Source: Microcella putealis (GTDB lineage Bacteria; Actinomycetota; Actinomycetes; Actinomycetales; Microbacteriaceae). From it: a stretch of 64,000 bases of DNA. The notes beneath the pieces were generated by a model. That model saw only the letters and a program-made list of their open reading frames with translations. It did no database searches and was not told the origin of the DNA. Location: positions 434,001 to 498,000 of the forward strand of contig NZ_SGWW01000001.1 in assembly GCF_004216575.1 (NCBI RefSeq), given 5' to 3'. Positions 25,320 through 32,973 of the stretch are shown here, piece after piece (position 1 is the first letter of the stretch; each line of letters begins with the position of its first letter). The position numbers were made by a program, and so were the translations under genes.

Positions 25320-25465
25320 CAGGAACAGCGGACAGGCGATCGGGGGGTTGCCGGGGGGCCGCGAACCGTAACAGTCGGCTTCGTCCGTTCGGGTCGGACG
25401 TGGGTGACTGAGACAAGTCGGCCGTTCCTGGTCTCTTCGGGTGAGACCAGGAACGGCCGCTTCTC
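25320..25465 (+). ncRNA. candidate small RNA or attenuator leader
   Basis: Inferred transcript from the TTGCAC-N17-CATGAT promoter to the end of a strong hairpin. Hairpin 1 is CGTCCG / CGGACG and hairpin 2 is CGGCCGTTCCTGGTCTC / its complement. Both have the loop TTCGGGT. ACCAGGAAC near the 5' end is complementary to GTTCCTGGT (25424-25432) in the left arm of hairpin 2, so two exclusive folds are possible. The tail CTTCTCGTT is only weakly U-rich. Confidence 0.4.
25419..25459 (+). terminator. strong 17-bp hairpin, terminator-like
   Basis: Perfect stem 25419-25435 with 25443-25459, loop TTCGGGT (25436-25442), followed by CTTCTCGTT. No annotated gene reads into it from the left on this strand, which is why a small RNA or leader is proposed. 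Confidence 0.55.
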
Positions 25466-25537
25466 GTTACCCTGCCGAGAGCGCGCTAGCGTGAGCCTTC
25501 GGCGCCGCCCCCACCGCTCCGCGGAAGGACACACCCG

Positions 25538-26941
25538 ATGTCGTCACTCAGCACTCGTGCAGCCCTCAGCAGCACGTGGGCGACGCACTGGCTGCTGTGG
25601 CTCGCCTTCTTCCCGCTCACCACGATGCTCGTGGTCTACCGCGAGATTCCGCTCGGGCCGCCGACCGTGGTGTGGAGCCTGGGCTCGGCCGTTGTGCAGC
25701 ACCTCGCCGTCGGCGTGATCGTCATCGGTGGCGGCCTGCTGCTGCGGCGCAACCGCTACGTCTTGCCCCTGTGGATCATCACCACGCTCTGGATGCTCAC
25801 CGCCCTCGTGCGCGCCGCTGTCGGCTTCGCCATCTCCGACAGCTTCTACGCCTCGACCTCGTCCTTCGTGATCGATTCCGTCGTGTGGATCGCCCTCAGC
25901 GTGTTCTGGGTACCCGTCACGGTGTTCGCCATCGCTCAGTTTGAGCAGCGCCGCATGCTCATCACGGCCCGGGACATCGCGGCCGACGACCTCGAACGCG
26001 AACGCGCAGCAGCCAGCGAAAGCACGCAGCAGCTTCAGGCTCGCCTGCTAGCGACGGTCACCGCGCAACTCTCGCCCGTGCTGCGTGACCTGGAGGAGAG
26101 CCTCAACACCGCGCGACGTCGCCTCGGCGGCGGCGCGGCCGCAGAAATCGGGATGCGCATCTCGCGACTGCACGACGAGACGGCCGATCTCGTGAGCGGC
26201 GTCGATGACGATGAGGGAGTCACCGACTCCCCCGAGCCCGCGACGCGGGCCACCTTCCGCCGCGCATTCGCGATCACGGCGGCACCGCCGGCGCGCAGCG
26301 CCACCTTCGTTGGCCTCGCAGCCCTCGTCGCCGTCGTACCCGACACCGCCCGCGTGCTCGGCATCGACGCCGCCTTATCGGCGGGGCTCGCGATCATTGT
26401 CGCCGGCACACTTCTCGCAATCGTGCCGTCTACCCTCTCGCGCCTCACAATCCCCGGCATGACCTACCTCAAGGCCATGATCATCGGGCAGAGCTTCGCC
26501 ATTGCCGCGGCGACGGGGGTGCTGCTCGCCCTGGGGTCGGCGACGCTCGCGTCGACGAGCGGCTGGGGCCTCATCGTCATCACTGCGGTCGCCATCATCG
26601 CGGCCCACACGACGTACACGGCAGCCTTTATCGTTGCCGACGCGAACCGCATCGACGACGCCGCCCTCTCGCGGCTGGTCGCCGAGGCGAGCGAGCTCGC
26701 CGCACGGCGTGCCGAGCGCTCGCGGGCTGCCCGCGAGCAGATGGCCCAACTCATGCACGGGCCCATTCAGGGTCGGCTCGCGGCGTGCGTCATGGCGCTC
26801 AATTTTCACGCCGACATCGCGGGCAGCGACCCGGCACGCGCGGATGCCATGCTCAGCTCGGTGATGGACCACCTGCACGCCGTCGCGGTCGATCTCCAGC
26901 GCCTCGGAGAGCAGGCCGACATCGCCACAGATTCCCCCTGA
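25538..26941 (+). CDS. membrane protein with histidine-kinase H-box but no ATPase domain
   Basis: A 467-residue protein. Residues about 15-135 form four hydrophobic helices and a coiled coil follows (DDLERERAAASESTQQLQARLL). A second membrane block of four helices spans about 245-365. A second coiled-coil helix then leads into REQMAQLMHGPIQGRLAACVM (His407). That last segment is the HisKA_3-like dimerisation/phosphoacceptor helix, but the protein ends about 60 residues later with no N-box, G-box or ATP lid. GGAAGGA precedes the ATG. It heads a cluster with a receiver, a hybrid kinase and an output regulator. I infer a phosphorylatable, kinase-dead sensor. No frameshift is seen that would restore an ATPase domain. 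Confidence 0.7.
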   Translation: MSSLSTRAALSSTWATHWLLWLAFFPLTTMLVVYREIPLGPPTVVWSLGSAVVQHLAVGVIVIGGGLLLRRNRYVLPLWIITTLWMLTALVRAAVGFAISDSFYASTSSFVIDSVVWIALSVFWVPVTVFAIAQFEQRRMLITARDIAADDLERERAAASESTQQLQARLLATVTAQLSPVLRDLEESLNTARRRLGGGAAAEIGMRISRLHDETADLVSGVDDDEGVTDSPEPATRATFRRAFAITAAPPARSATFVGLAALVAVVPDTARVLGIDAALSAGLAIIVAGTLLAIVPSTLSRLTIPGMTYLKAMIIGQSFAIAAATGVLLALGSATLASTSGWGLIVITAVAIIAAHTTYTAAFIVADANRIDDAALSRLVAEASELAARRAERSRAAREQMAQLMHGPIQGRLAACVMALNFHADIAGSDPARADAMLSSVMDHLHAVAVDLQRLGEQADIATDSP

Positions 26942-26994
26942 TCGGGGGGTCGCCGCAGGCCCCCCTGGGCAGTGCGCCGGGCGCTCGCGAGTCC

Positions 26995-27000
26995 TACACT
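26995..27000 (+). promoter_or_regulatory. leaderless -10 (TACACT)
   Basis: TACACT is followed by 6 nt and the ATG at 27007. It gives the receiver and the downstream kinase their own transcript, apart from the gene at 25538. Confidence 0.5.
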
Positions 27001-27006
27001 GAGCGC

Positions 27007-27396
27007 ATGGCTGCGCCCGAACGGCCCGCGACGATCGTCCTCGCCGACGACGACGATCTCGTGCGAGCCGTGCTGCGCATGGCACTGGCGTCTCCCTCGA
27101 CGTCCATTCGCGAGGCGGCCGACTCTGCAGCCCTCGTGTCCGCTCTCGGCGAGGGCACCGTCGAACTCGTCATTCTCGACATCTCGATCCCGGGGCCGGG
27201 GCTTGCCGCCAACATCGCCGCGATCCACTCGCAGCAAGCGAATGCGCGCATCCTCGTGCTCAGCGGCGACGCGTCGGTGCCCGGCGAGTTCGTCGCCAGC
27301 ATCGACGACTTCGCCCGCAAACCCATCGACCTGGCCGAGCTGCGCGACCGCGTCGGCCAGCTGCTGACGCACGCACCCACGACGGAATCGCCATGA
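27007..27396 (+). CDS. stand-alone response-regulator receiver domain
   Basis: A 129-residue CheY-like single receiver. The acidic pocket is VLADDDDLV, the phosphoacceptor Asp is in VILDISIPG, the Ser/Thr position in VLSGD and the conserved Lys in FARKPIDL. No output domain is attached. Such proteins act as phosphate shuttles or sinks or as protein-interaction outputs. The frame opens earlier at 26785, but the ATG at 27007 fits a leaderless start. Its stop overlaps the hybrid kinase ATG (27393-27396), so the two are coupled. Confidence 0.82.
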   Translation: MAAPERPATIVLADDDDLVRAVLRMALASPSTSIREAADSAALVSALGEGTVELVILDISIPGPGLAANIAAIHSQQANARILVLSGDASVPGEFVASIDDFARKPIDLAELRDRVGQLLTHAPTTESP

Positions 27397-29681
27397 CGAC
27401 CGCCCCCGACGGCCTCGACCTCCTGCGCATTGCGGGGTCGATGGCGCGCTTCGGGGGCTGGTCGGTTGACGCCGAAACCCACGAGCTCGCCCTGAGCCCG
27501 GAAGGGCGAGCCCTGCTCGAACTACCGCTGGAGGGCGCACTCGACTTCGACGCCGTCTTCGCACTGCACCCCGACGAGTGGAAGCCGATCGTCGCCGCAC
27601 ACCTCGAACGGTGCCTCGCCGATGGCACCCCGTTTGACCTCGAGACGCCGATGCACACGGCGCACGGCACGCTGCTCATGATCCGCACCATCGGTGAGGC
27701 CGCCTATGGCCCCGACGGCCGCATTGCCCGGGCGCAGGGCGCGGTCTGGGACATCACACCCATGGCTGACGAGCGGGCCAAGAACCGCGCCCTTGAGGAA
27801 CGCCTTGAGCTCACGCTCAACACGATCTCCGACGGCGTGTTCTTCATCGACCACGACGGCCGCTTCACCGTCGCCAACGACAACGGCGCCGCCATGGTGC
27901 GGCACACGACGACCGAGCTCGTGGGCCGGCACGTGTTCGAGGTCTTCCCCGAAGCGCAGGCGACCCCGTTCGCCCGCAGCCTCGCCGAAGCGTTGAGCGG
28001 CGGCGAGCGCCTCGTCACCCGGGCCTACTACGCCCCGCTCGAGCTGACGCTGGAGGCCACGTTTTACCCGTCGGAGGACGGAGTCGCCGTCTACCTCAAA
28101 GACGTCTCGGACGACGAACGGCTGCAGGCCGAGCTTCGGCGCACCTCCGCGATTCTCGCCGAACAGGCCGCGCTCATCGAGGCATCGCGTGACGCCATGG
28201 TGGTGCGCGCGCTCGACGGGCGCATTCGACACTGGAATCGTGCGGCGGCCCAGTTGTACGGTTGGCCGGCTGCCGAGGCGATCGACCGATTCGAGCGCGA
28301 ACTGCTGTATGACGAGGCAGCTGCCTACGACGCCGCCACCGAGGCGACGCTGCGGGACGACTACTGGAGCGGAGAGCTCGACCAGCGCACGCGGTCGGGT
28401 CGCGCGCTCGTCGCCGAGTGCCGGTGGCAATTGTTGCGGGATGCTGACGGCGCCCCCGAGGCGATCTTCGCCGTCATGAGCGACGTCACGGCCGACCGGA
28501 AGGCGCAAGAGGCGCGCCTGCGGGCCCAGCGCATGGAGAGCCTCGGCACCCTCGCCGGCGGAATCGCGCACGACCTCAACAACGTGCTGACGCCCATCCT
28601 GATGTCGGTTCAGCTGCTCGAACAGGGCGAAACCGACGCCGGGCGCCGCGAGATCCTCGCGACGATGGAGGGCGCGGTCAAACGCGGTGCCGACATGATT
28701 CGTCAGGTGCTGTCCTTCGCCCGAGGGGTCGACGGACGCCGGGAGACCGTGAGTGTGCCGCAGCTCGTGGACGACCTCGTGGGCTTCGCCCGCGACACCC
28801 TGCCGAAGTCGATCACCGTCGATCTCGCGCTCGACGACGCCGTCAGTGCCACCCGCGGCGACCCCACCCAGCTGCTGCAGATCCTCATCAACCTCGTCAT
28901 GAACGCCAAAGACGCCATGCCCACCGGGGGCACGCTGCGTATTCGCACCACAGAGCTCGTTCTGGAAGACAGCTACTCGTCGATCAGTCACCTCGCCATG
29001 CCCGGGCGCTATGTCGCCATCGAGGTCGAAGACACGGGGCACGGCATGCCGCCCGACACGGTCGAGAAGATCTTCGAACCGTTCTTCACCACCAAGGAGG
29101 TGGGCAAAGGGACGGGACTCGGGCTCGCCACATCGCTCGCGATCGTGCGCAGCCACGGCGGCTTCATGCAGGTGTACAGCGAGCAGGGAAAGGGCACCCG
29201 GTTCACTGTTGGTCTTCCCGCGACCTCAGCGGGATCCGGAGCCGATGCCCGGCCGGCCGCCCCGGCGCCCGAGGTACCCCGGGGTCACGGCGAACTCGTG
29301 CTGGTCGTCGATGACGAGCCGAGCATTTTGCAGATCACCTGTCAGACTCTCGAACTGCACGGGTACCGCACTTTGCGGGCGACGAACGGGCGTGATGCCC
29401 TCGATGTGATGACGGCGACGCAGGGCGTCGTCGACCTCGTGTTGACCGACATGATGATGCCGGTGATGGACGGGGCAGCCTTGAGCGCGCACCTGGAGGA
29501 GCACCACCCCGAGCTGCCGGTGATCGCCGCGAGCGGTCTGAACTCGAACGGTGGCGCGGCGCGTGCTGTCGGCATGGGAGTGTCGCGGTTCTTGCCGAAG
29601 CCGTATACGACGAGCCTGTTGCTGACAACGATCCGAGACACCCTGCTGGATGCGCGTCGCGCCGGTATGGTGACGGAATGA
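27393..29681 (+). CDS. hybrid sensor histidine kinase (PAS x3-HisKA-HATPase-REC)
   Basis: A 762-residue soluble hybrid kinase. Three PAS-like segments lie at about 15-125, 138-240 and 258-370. The HisKA motif is GTLAGGIAHDLNNVLTP (His393). The HATPase_c domain has INLVMNAKDAMP (N-box), EDTGHGMP (G1), FEPFFTTKEVGKGTGLGL (F and G2 boxes). The C-terminal receiver (about 640-755) begins LVLVVDDEPSI with phospho-Asp in LVLTDMMMPVMDG and Lys in FLPKPY. No membrane helices are present. This NtrB-like AHDLNN hybrid architecture is common in proteobacteria and cyanobacteria and less usual in small actinobacterial genomes. The last codons overlap the next ATG (29678-29681). Confidence 0.9.
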   Translation: MTTAPDGLDLLRIAGSMARFGGWSVDAETHELALSPEGRALLELPLEGALDFDAVFALHPDEWKPIVAAHLERCLADGTPFDLETPMHTAHGTLLMIRTIGEAAYGPDGRIARAQGAVWDITPMADERAKNRALEERLELTLNTISDGVFFIDHDGRFTVANDNGAAMVRHTTTELVGRHVFEVFPEAQATPFARSLAEALSGGERLVTRAYYAPLELTLEATFYPSEDGVAVYLKDVSDDERLQAELRRTSAILAEQAALIEASRDAMVVRALDGRIRHWNRAAAQLYGWPAAEAIDRFERELLYDEAAAYDAATEATLRDDYWSGELDQRTRSGRALVAECRWQLLRDADGAPEAIFAVMSDVTADRKAQEARLRAQRMESLGTLAGGIAHDLNNVLTPILMSVQLLEQGETDAGRREILATMEGAVKRGADMIRQVLSFARGVDGRRETVSVPQLVDDLVGFARDTLPKSITVDLALDDAVSATRGDPTQLLQILINLVMNAKDAMPTGGTLRIRTTELVLEDSYSSISHLAMPGRYVAIEVEDTGHGMPPDTVEKIFEPFFTTKEVGKGTGLGLATSLAIVRSHGGFMQVYSEQGKGTRFTVGLPATSAGSGADARPAAPAPEVPRGHGELVLVVDDEPSILQITCQTLELHGYRTLRATNGRDALDVMTATQGVVDLVLTDMMMPVMDGAALSAHLEEHHPELPVIAASGLNSNGGAARAVGMGVSRFLPKPYTTSLLLTTIRDTLLDARRAGMVTE

Positions 29682-30334
29682 GCGCACCCGACGCCCGATC
29701 CCTGCGCGTCGTCGTCGCCGACGATGACGCCTTCACCATTTCGCTCGTTGCGGGCGCGCTCGAGTCGTCGGGGTACAAGGTGACGACCGCCACCACCGTT
29801 GAAGCGGCGCTCACCGCGGTGGTGCAGACCGACCCCCACGCGCTGATCTCGGATCTCAATTTCGGCACAGCGCGCACCGGGGCCGACCTGCTCGCGAAAG
29901 TCGCGACCGAGTTTCCGTGGATCGGCCTCGTCGTGCTGACCTCCCACCGCTCGCCCGAGCTCGCGGTGCCGAACCCGCAGTTGATTCCGGAGAGCGTTGT
30001 CTACCTCGTGAAGTCACGCCTGGGCGCCATTGACGAGCTGCGCGACGCCGTCGAACGGGCAATCTCTGGAGCGCAGCAGACAGAAGACGGCGGCAATGAC
30101 GCCGACGACGACGATGTCCCGGTGGTCACGGCAGCCCAGGCCGAGGTGCTGCGCATGCTCGCCGAGGGAGCGTCAACGAAGGCCCTCGCCGATCACCGCG
30201 GAACCTCCGTTCGGGCCGTCGAGACGATGTTGCACCGGCTCTTTGACGCCCTCGGCATCGATACGAGCGACGCCGCGAACCCGCGCGTTGCGGCCGTGCG
30301 CATGTGGCAGCGCGGCGAGATCCGGGTTCGCTGA
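29678..30334 (+). CDS. response regulator with LuxR-type HTH
   Basis: A 218-residue receiver-HTH protein. Acidic pocket VVVADDDAF, phospho-Asp in ALISDLNFG, Thr in VVLTSHR, Lys in YLVKSRLG. An acidic Asp-rich linker (DDGGNDADDDD type) precedes a LuxR-like HTH with VVTAAQAEVLRMLAEGAST and VRAVETMLHRLFDALGID. It is the probable transcriptional output of the cluster and is coupled to the hybrid kinase by a 4-nt overlap. Confidence 0.85.
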   Translation: MSAPDARSLRVVVADDDAFTISLVAGALESSGYKVTTATTVEAALTAVVQTDPHALISDLNFGTARTGADLLAKVATEFPWIGLVVLTSHRSPELAVPNPQLIPESVVYLVKSRLGAIDELRDAVERAISGAQQTEDGGNDADDDDVPVVTAAQAEVLRMLAEGASTKALADHRGTSVRAVETMLHRLFDALGIDTSDAANPRVAAVRMWQRGEIRVR

Positions 30335-30351
30335 GCCCATCCACCACCGTC

Positions 30352-30381
30352 CGCCCCGCCATCGATCGTTCGTGCGGGGCG
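30352..30381. terminator. GC hairpin in a convergent gap, possible terminator
   Basis: CGCCCCGC (30352-30359) pairs with GCGGGGCG (30374-30381) around a 14-nt loop, between the response regulator and ssb, which converge. No U-tract follows, so factor-independent termination is uncertain. Confidence 0.35.
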
Positions 30382-30407
30382 TCCGGTTGTGCGGGGGTGT
30401 GCTGATC

Positions 30408-30911
30408 TCAGAAGGGCGCGACGGCCTCGTCGGTGACCGTGTCATCCGGAACGGAGACGAGCCGCGCATCCCCAGAATGAGGTGCGTCGTCTGCCGACGG
30501 AAACGCGTCGGAATCTGCGGGAGCCTCTGACGACTTCGCCGATGAGTCGCCCGACTTCACGGTTCGCGTGAACGTCGAGCGCCCAAAGGTGAGGTCGTGG
30601 CCGAGTGCGTCGGCGTCGATCTCGAAGCTGATTCCCTTGCCCTTCTCGCTCTCCCACTCGCGCTGACGGACGCGCCCGGTGACGATGATGCGGTCCCCCT
30701 TCCGCAGGCTGGTGGCCGCGTGCATGCCGAGCTGGCGGAAGGCGGTGATCGTGTACCAGTTGGTGTCGCCATCGATCCATGAGTTGGTGGCGCGGTCGTA
30801 GCGACGCTGATTCGACGCGAGCCGGAACGAGGTGATGGTCAGCTTCGTCTCGGTCTCGATGTGGCGCGGCTCGGTGGCGACGAGCCCGGTGACGGTGATG
30901 GTGTCGGTCAT
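30408..30911 (-). CDS. ssb: single-stranded DNA-binding protein (accessory SSB)
   Basis: A 167-residue OB-fold SSB. The start MTDTITVTGLVATEPRH, the ITSFRLASNQRRYDRATNSW strand pair, NWYTITAFRQLGMHAATSLRKGD and IIVTGRVRQREWESEKGKG are standard SSB strand motifs. The C-terminal tail is short, acidic and ends EAVAPF. It keeps only the final Pro-Phe of the usual DDDIPF tip that recruits replication partners. AGGAGGA lies 4-5 nt before the ATG at 30911, which decides the start over a longer frame. It is probably a second SSB (competence or repair type) rather than the replicative one in the rpsF-rplI operon. Confidence 0.88.
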   Translation of the reverse strand: MTDTITVTGLVATEPRHIETETKLTITSFRLASNQRRYDRATNSWIDGDTNWYTITAFRQLGMHAATSLRKGDRIIVTGRVRQREWESEKGKGISFEIDADALGHDLTFGRSTFTRTVKSGDSSAKSSEAPADSDAFPSADDAPHSGDARLVSVPDDTVTDEAVAPF

Positions 30912-31089
30912 GGTGTCCTCCTGACGGTGAATGCGGAGGACGCCGGGCCGTTCGTGCCGGGAAGGCCCGGCGTCCGCGGCACACCATGGCAAGCGCGCAC
31001 CCGCACCAGCGAGACGCGACGCAGACTGTCAACTCACGCGACGCCAGCGCTCGTGTGAGGGAGGACGGCGACTCCCCGTTGGCAGCGCG

Positions 31090-31305
31090 TCAGTGCTCGC
31101 GGAAGTCGGGGCGGTCTGCTCCCGGGCCAAGCAACGCGGTAAGCGCGCTCTTTGCGGCCTCGAGCGAGTCGAACGGGCCGCGCAGCGCATCCTCGTCGCG
31201 CAGTCGCACGGAGTAGTCGTCACCGTCGCGCAAGATCGAGCCGACGGCTCCCGACTCGGCAACGGCAACCCACGTCTGGTCGTAGTCCTTCGTGGTGTCG
31301 GTCAT
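31090..31305 (-). CDS. small conserved hypothetical protein
   Basis: A 71-residue protein starting MTDTTKDYDQTWVAVAESG. It has alternating strands (GSILRDGDDYSVRLRD), then an amphipathic helix (FDSLEAAKSALTALLG). GAGGAG lies about 7 nt before the ATG at 31305. A longer frame to 31344 lacks such a site. The pattern 'strand-strand-strand-helix with a displayed parameter' suggests a small beta-sandwich, but no family is recognised. It lies between ssb and msrA on the same strand. Confidence 0.6.
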   Translation of the reverse strand: MTDTTKDYDQTWVAVAESGAVGSILRDGDDYSVRLRDEDALRGPFDSLEAAKSALTALLGPGADRPDFREH

Positions 31306-31401
31306 GGATGCTCTCCTCTCGTCCGCAAGGACGCTTCGGTGCACCCGCGACGGTACTCCGCTGCCCGGCCTCTCGGCCAGTGTTCTCAGGCGGGGCGCAG
31401 G

Positions 31402-31929
31402 CTAGCGGGAGCGCAGGTACGGCGCGTACGACTGCCGCACCTTGTTCACCTTCGGCAGCGCGACGGCGAGGCAGTAGCCCTGGCCGGGGTTCTTGGCGAA
31501 GAAGTCTTGGTGGTACTCCTCAGCGTCGTACCAGTAGCCGAGCGGCGAGAGCTCGGTCACGATTCCGCCGCCCCAGGTGTCGTCCGCCCGGTCGCGGGCA
31601 GCCTCGAACAGCGCGCGCTCTTCGTCATCGGTGTAGAACATCGCCGAGCGGTACTGCGTGCCCACGTCGGCGCCCTGGCGATTCAGCTGGCGCGGGTCGT
31701 GCAACGTGAAGAAGACGTCGAGAATCACGTCGGCGGGAATCACCTCGGGATCGAACACCACCTTGACCGCCTCCGCGTGGCCCGTGGTGCCCGTGCAGAC
31801 CTGCTCGTAGCTCGGGTTCGGGAGGCTGCCGCCGGTGTAGCCCGAGATCACGTCGTGAACCCCATCGAGAACGCGGTAGACCGCGTCGAGACACCAGAAA
31901 CAGCCGCCAGCGAGGTGAAAAGTGCGCAT
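31402..31929 (-). CDS. msrA: peptide methionine-(S)-S-oxide reductase MsrA
   Basis: A 175-residue methionine sulfoxide reductase. The catalytic Cys is in AGGCFWCLDAVY (Cys10). The next blocks are GYTGGSLPNPSYEQVCTGTTGHAEAV (in part: GYTGG, GHAEAV), VFFTLHDPRQLNRQGAD, the YRSAMFY strand and WYDAEEYHQDFF. It reduces the S-epimer of Met-SO using thioredoxin. The ATG at 31929 lies 6 nt behind minus-strand TACCAT. A much longer open frame upstream is antisense to the reductase and permease genes and is not coding. Confidence 0.95.
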   Translation of the reverse strand: MRTFHLAGGCFWCLDAVYRVLDGVHDVISGYTGGSLPNPSYEQVCTGTTGHAEAVKVVFDPEVIPADVILDVFFTLHDPRQLNRQGADVGTQYRSAMFYTDDEERALFEAARDRADDTWGGGIVTELSPLGYWYDAEEYHQDFFAKNPGQGYCLAVALPKVNKVRQSYAPYLRSR

Positions 31930-31935
31930 GCGGTC

Positions 31936-31959
31936 ATGGTACGCAGGCAAAGCTAGAGT
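31936..31959. promoter_or_regulatory. divergent leaderless promoters of msrA and the aldo/keto reductase
   Basis: Minus strand TACCAT (31941 to 31936) ends 6 nt before the msrA ATG. Plus strand TAGAGT (31954-31959) ends 6 nt before the ATG at 31966. The two -10s are 12 bp apart, so each -35 region would fall at or beyond the other gene's -10 and start codon. Confidence 0.6.
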
Positions 31960-31965
31960 GACGCC

Positions 31966-32973
31966 ATGAGCTACGTCGCTGCCCCCGATCGCTACGACCG
32001 TCTTGAGTACGCGCGATGTGGTGCGAGCGGCCTGAAACTGCCCCGCATCTCGCTCGGGCTTTGGAACAACTTCGGCGACGATCGGCCGATCGAGACCCAG
32101 CGGGCGATCATCCGCCGGGCGTTCGATCGGGGTGTCACCCACATCGACCTGGCGAACAACTACGGACCGCCGGCGGGTTCGGCCGAGACGAACTTCGGGC
32201 GCATCCTCGCCGACGATTTTCGGGCCCACCGCGACGAGCTCATCATTTCGACGAAGGCCGGTTACTACATGTGGGAGGGGCCGTACGGCGAGTGGGGCTC
32301 GCGCAAGTACCTGCTGTCGTCGCTCGACCAGAGCCTCAATCGCATGGGGCTCGAGTACGTCGACATCTTCTACTCGCACCGCCCCGACCCCGACACGCCT
32401 CTCGAAGAGACCATGGGCGCGCTCGCCACCGCCGTGTCGAGCGGCCGCGCGCTGTACGCCGGCATCTCGAACTACTCCGCCGAGCAGACCCGCGAGGCAT
32501 ACGACATCGCCCTCGACCTGGGGCTGCGCCTTGTCATTCACCAGCCGCGCTACAACATGTTCGACCGCTGGATCGAGGACGAGCTGCTCGATGCCCTCAG
32601 CGACACGGGCATGGGGTCGATCGTCTTCTCGCCGCTGGCGCAGGGGCTGCTGACAAACCGATACCTGAACGGTGTGCCCGAGGGATCGCGCGCCGCCGAA
32701 GGGCGCTGGATCACGCCAGAGCACATCGACGACGTGTACCTCGAGCGGGCGCACGCCCTGCAGTCCATCGCCGACGAGCGCGGGCAGAGCCTCGCGCAGC
32801 TGGCCCTGCAGTGGGTGCTGCGCAACGAGCAGGTCACCAGCGCCCTGATCGGCGCGTCGAGCGTCGCACAGCTGGACGACAACCTCGACGCCCTCAACGG
32901 CCCCGCACTCGACGACGAGACCCTGGCCCGCATCGAGCCCCTCGCGGTTCACGGCACCGGGTCCCGGCGCTAG
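31966..32973 (+). CDS. aldo/keto reductase (YghZ / Kv-beta type)
   Basis: NADPH-dependent (beta/alpha)8 reductase of 335 residues. The catalytic tetrad is visible: Asp in HIDLANNYGP, with the Tyr in the same motif, Lys in IISTKAGYYMW and His in FYSHRPDPDTPLEE. C-terminal cofactor-binding residues lie in ALIGASSVAQLDDN. The YghZ / L-glyceraldehyde-3-phosphate reductase subfamily is indicated by GLWNNFGDD and MGLEYVDIFYSHR. These enzymes detoxify methylglyoxal and other aldehydes. The next gene's GTG follows the stop directly. Confidence 0.9.
   Translation: MSYVAAPDRYDRLEYARCGASGLKLPRISLGLWNNFGDDRPIETQRAIIRRAFDRGVTHIDLANNYGPPAGSAETNFGRILADDFRAHRDELIISTKAGYYMWEGPYGEWGSRKYLLSSLDQSLNRMGLEYVDIFYSHRPDPDTPLEETMGALATAVSSGRALYAGISNYSAEQTREAYDIALDLGLRLVIHQPRYNMFDRWIEDELLDALSDTGMGSIVFSPLAQGLLTNRYLNGVPEGSRAAEGRWITPEHIDDVYLERAHALQSIADERGQSLAQLALQWVLRNEQVTSALIGASSVAQLDDNLDALNGPALDDETLARIEPLAVHGTGSRR

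Larger units (their letters stand above)
25209..25537. other. 329-nt divergent intergenic region with RNA-like element
   Basis: No coding signal. On the plus strand a promoter-like pair TTGCAC (25285-25290) and CATGAT (25308-25313) has a 17-nt spacer. Then come a 9-mer ACCAGGAAC (25318-25326), a 6-bp hairpin (25382-25400), a 17-bp hairpin (25419-25459) and a pyrimidine-rich tail. A second possible -10 TAGCGT (25487-25492) precedes the GGAAGGA ribosome site of the kinase-like gene at 25538. Confidence 0.5.
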
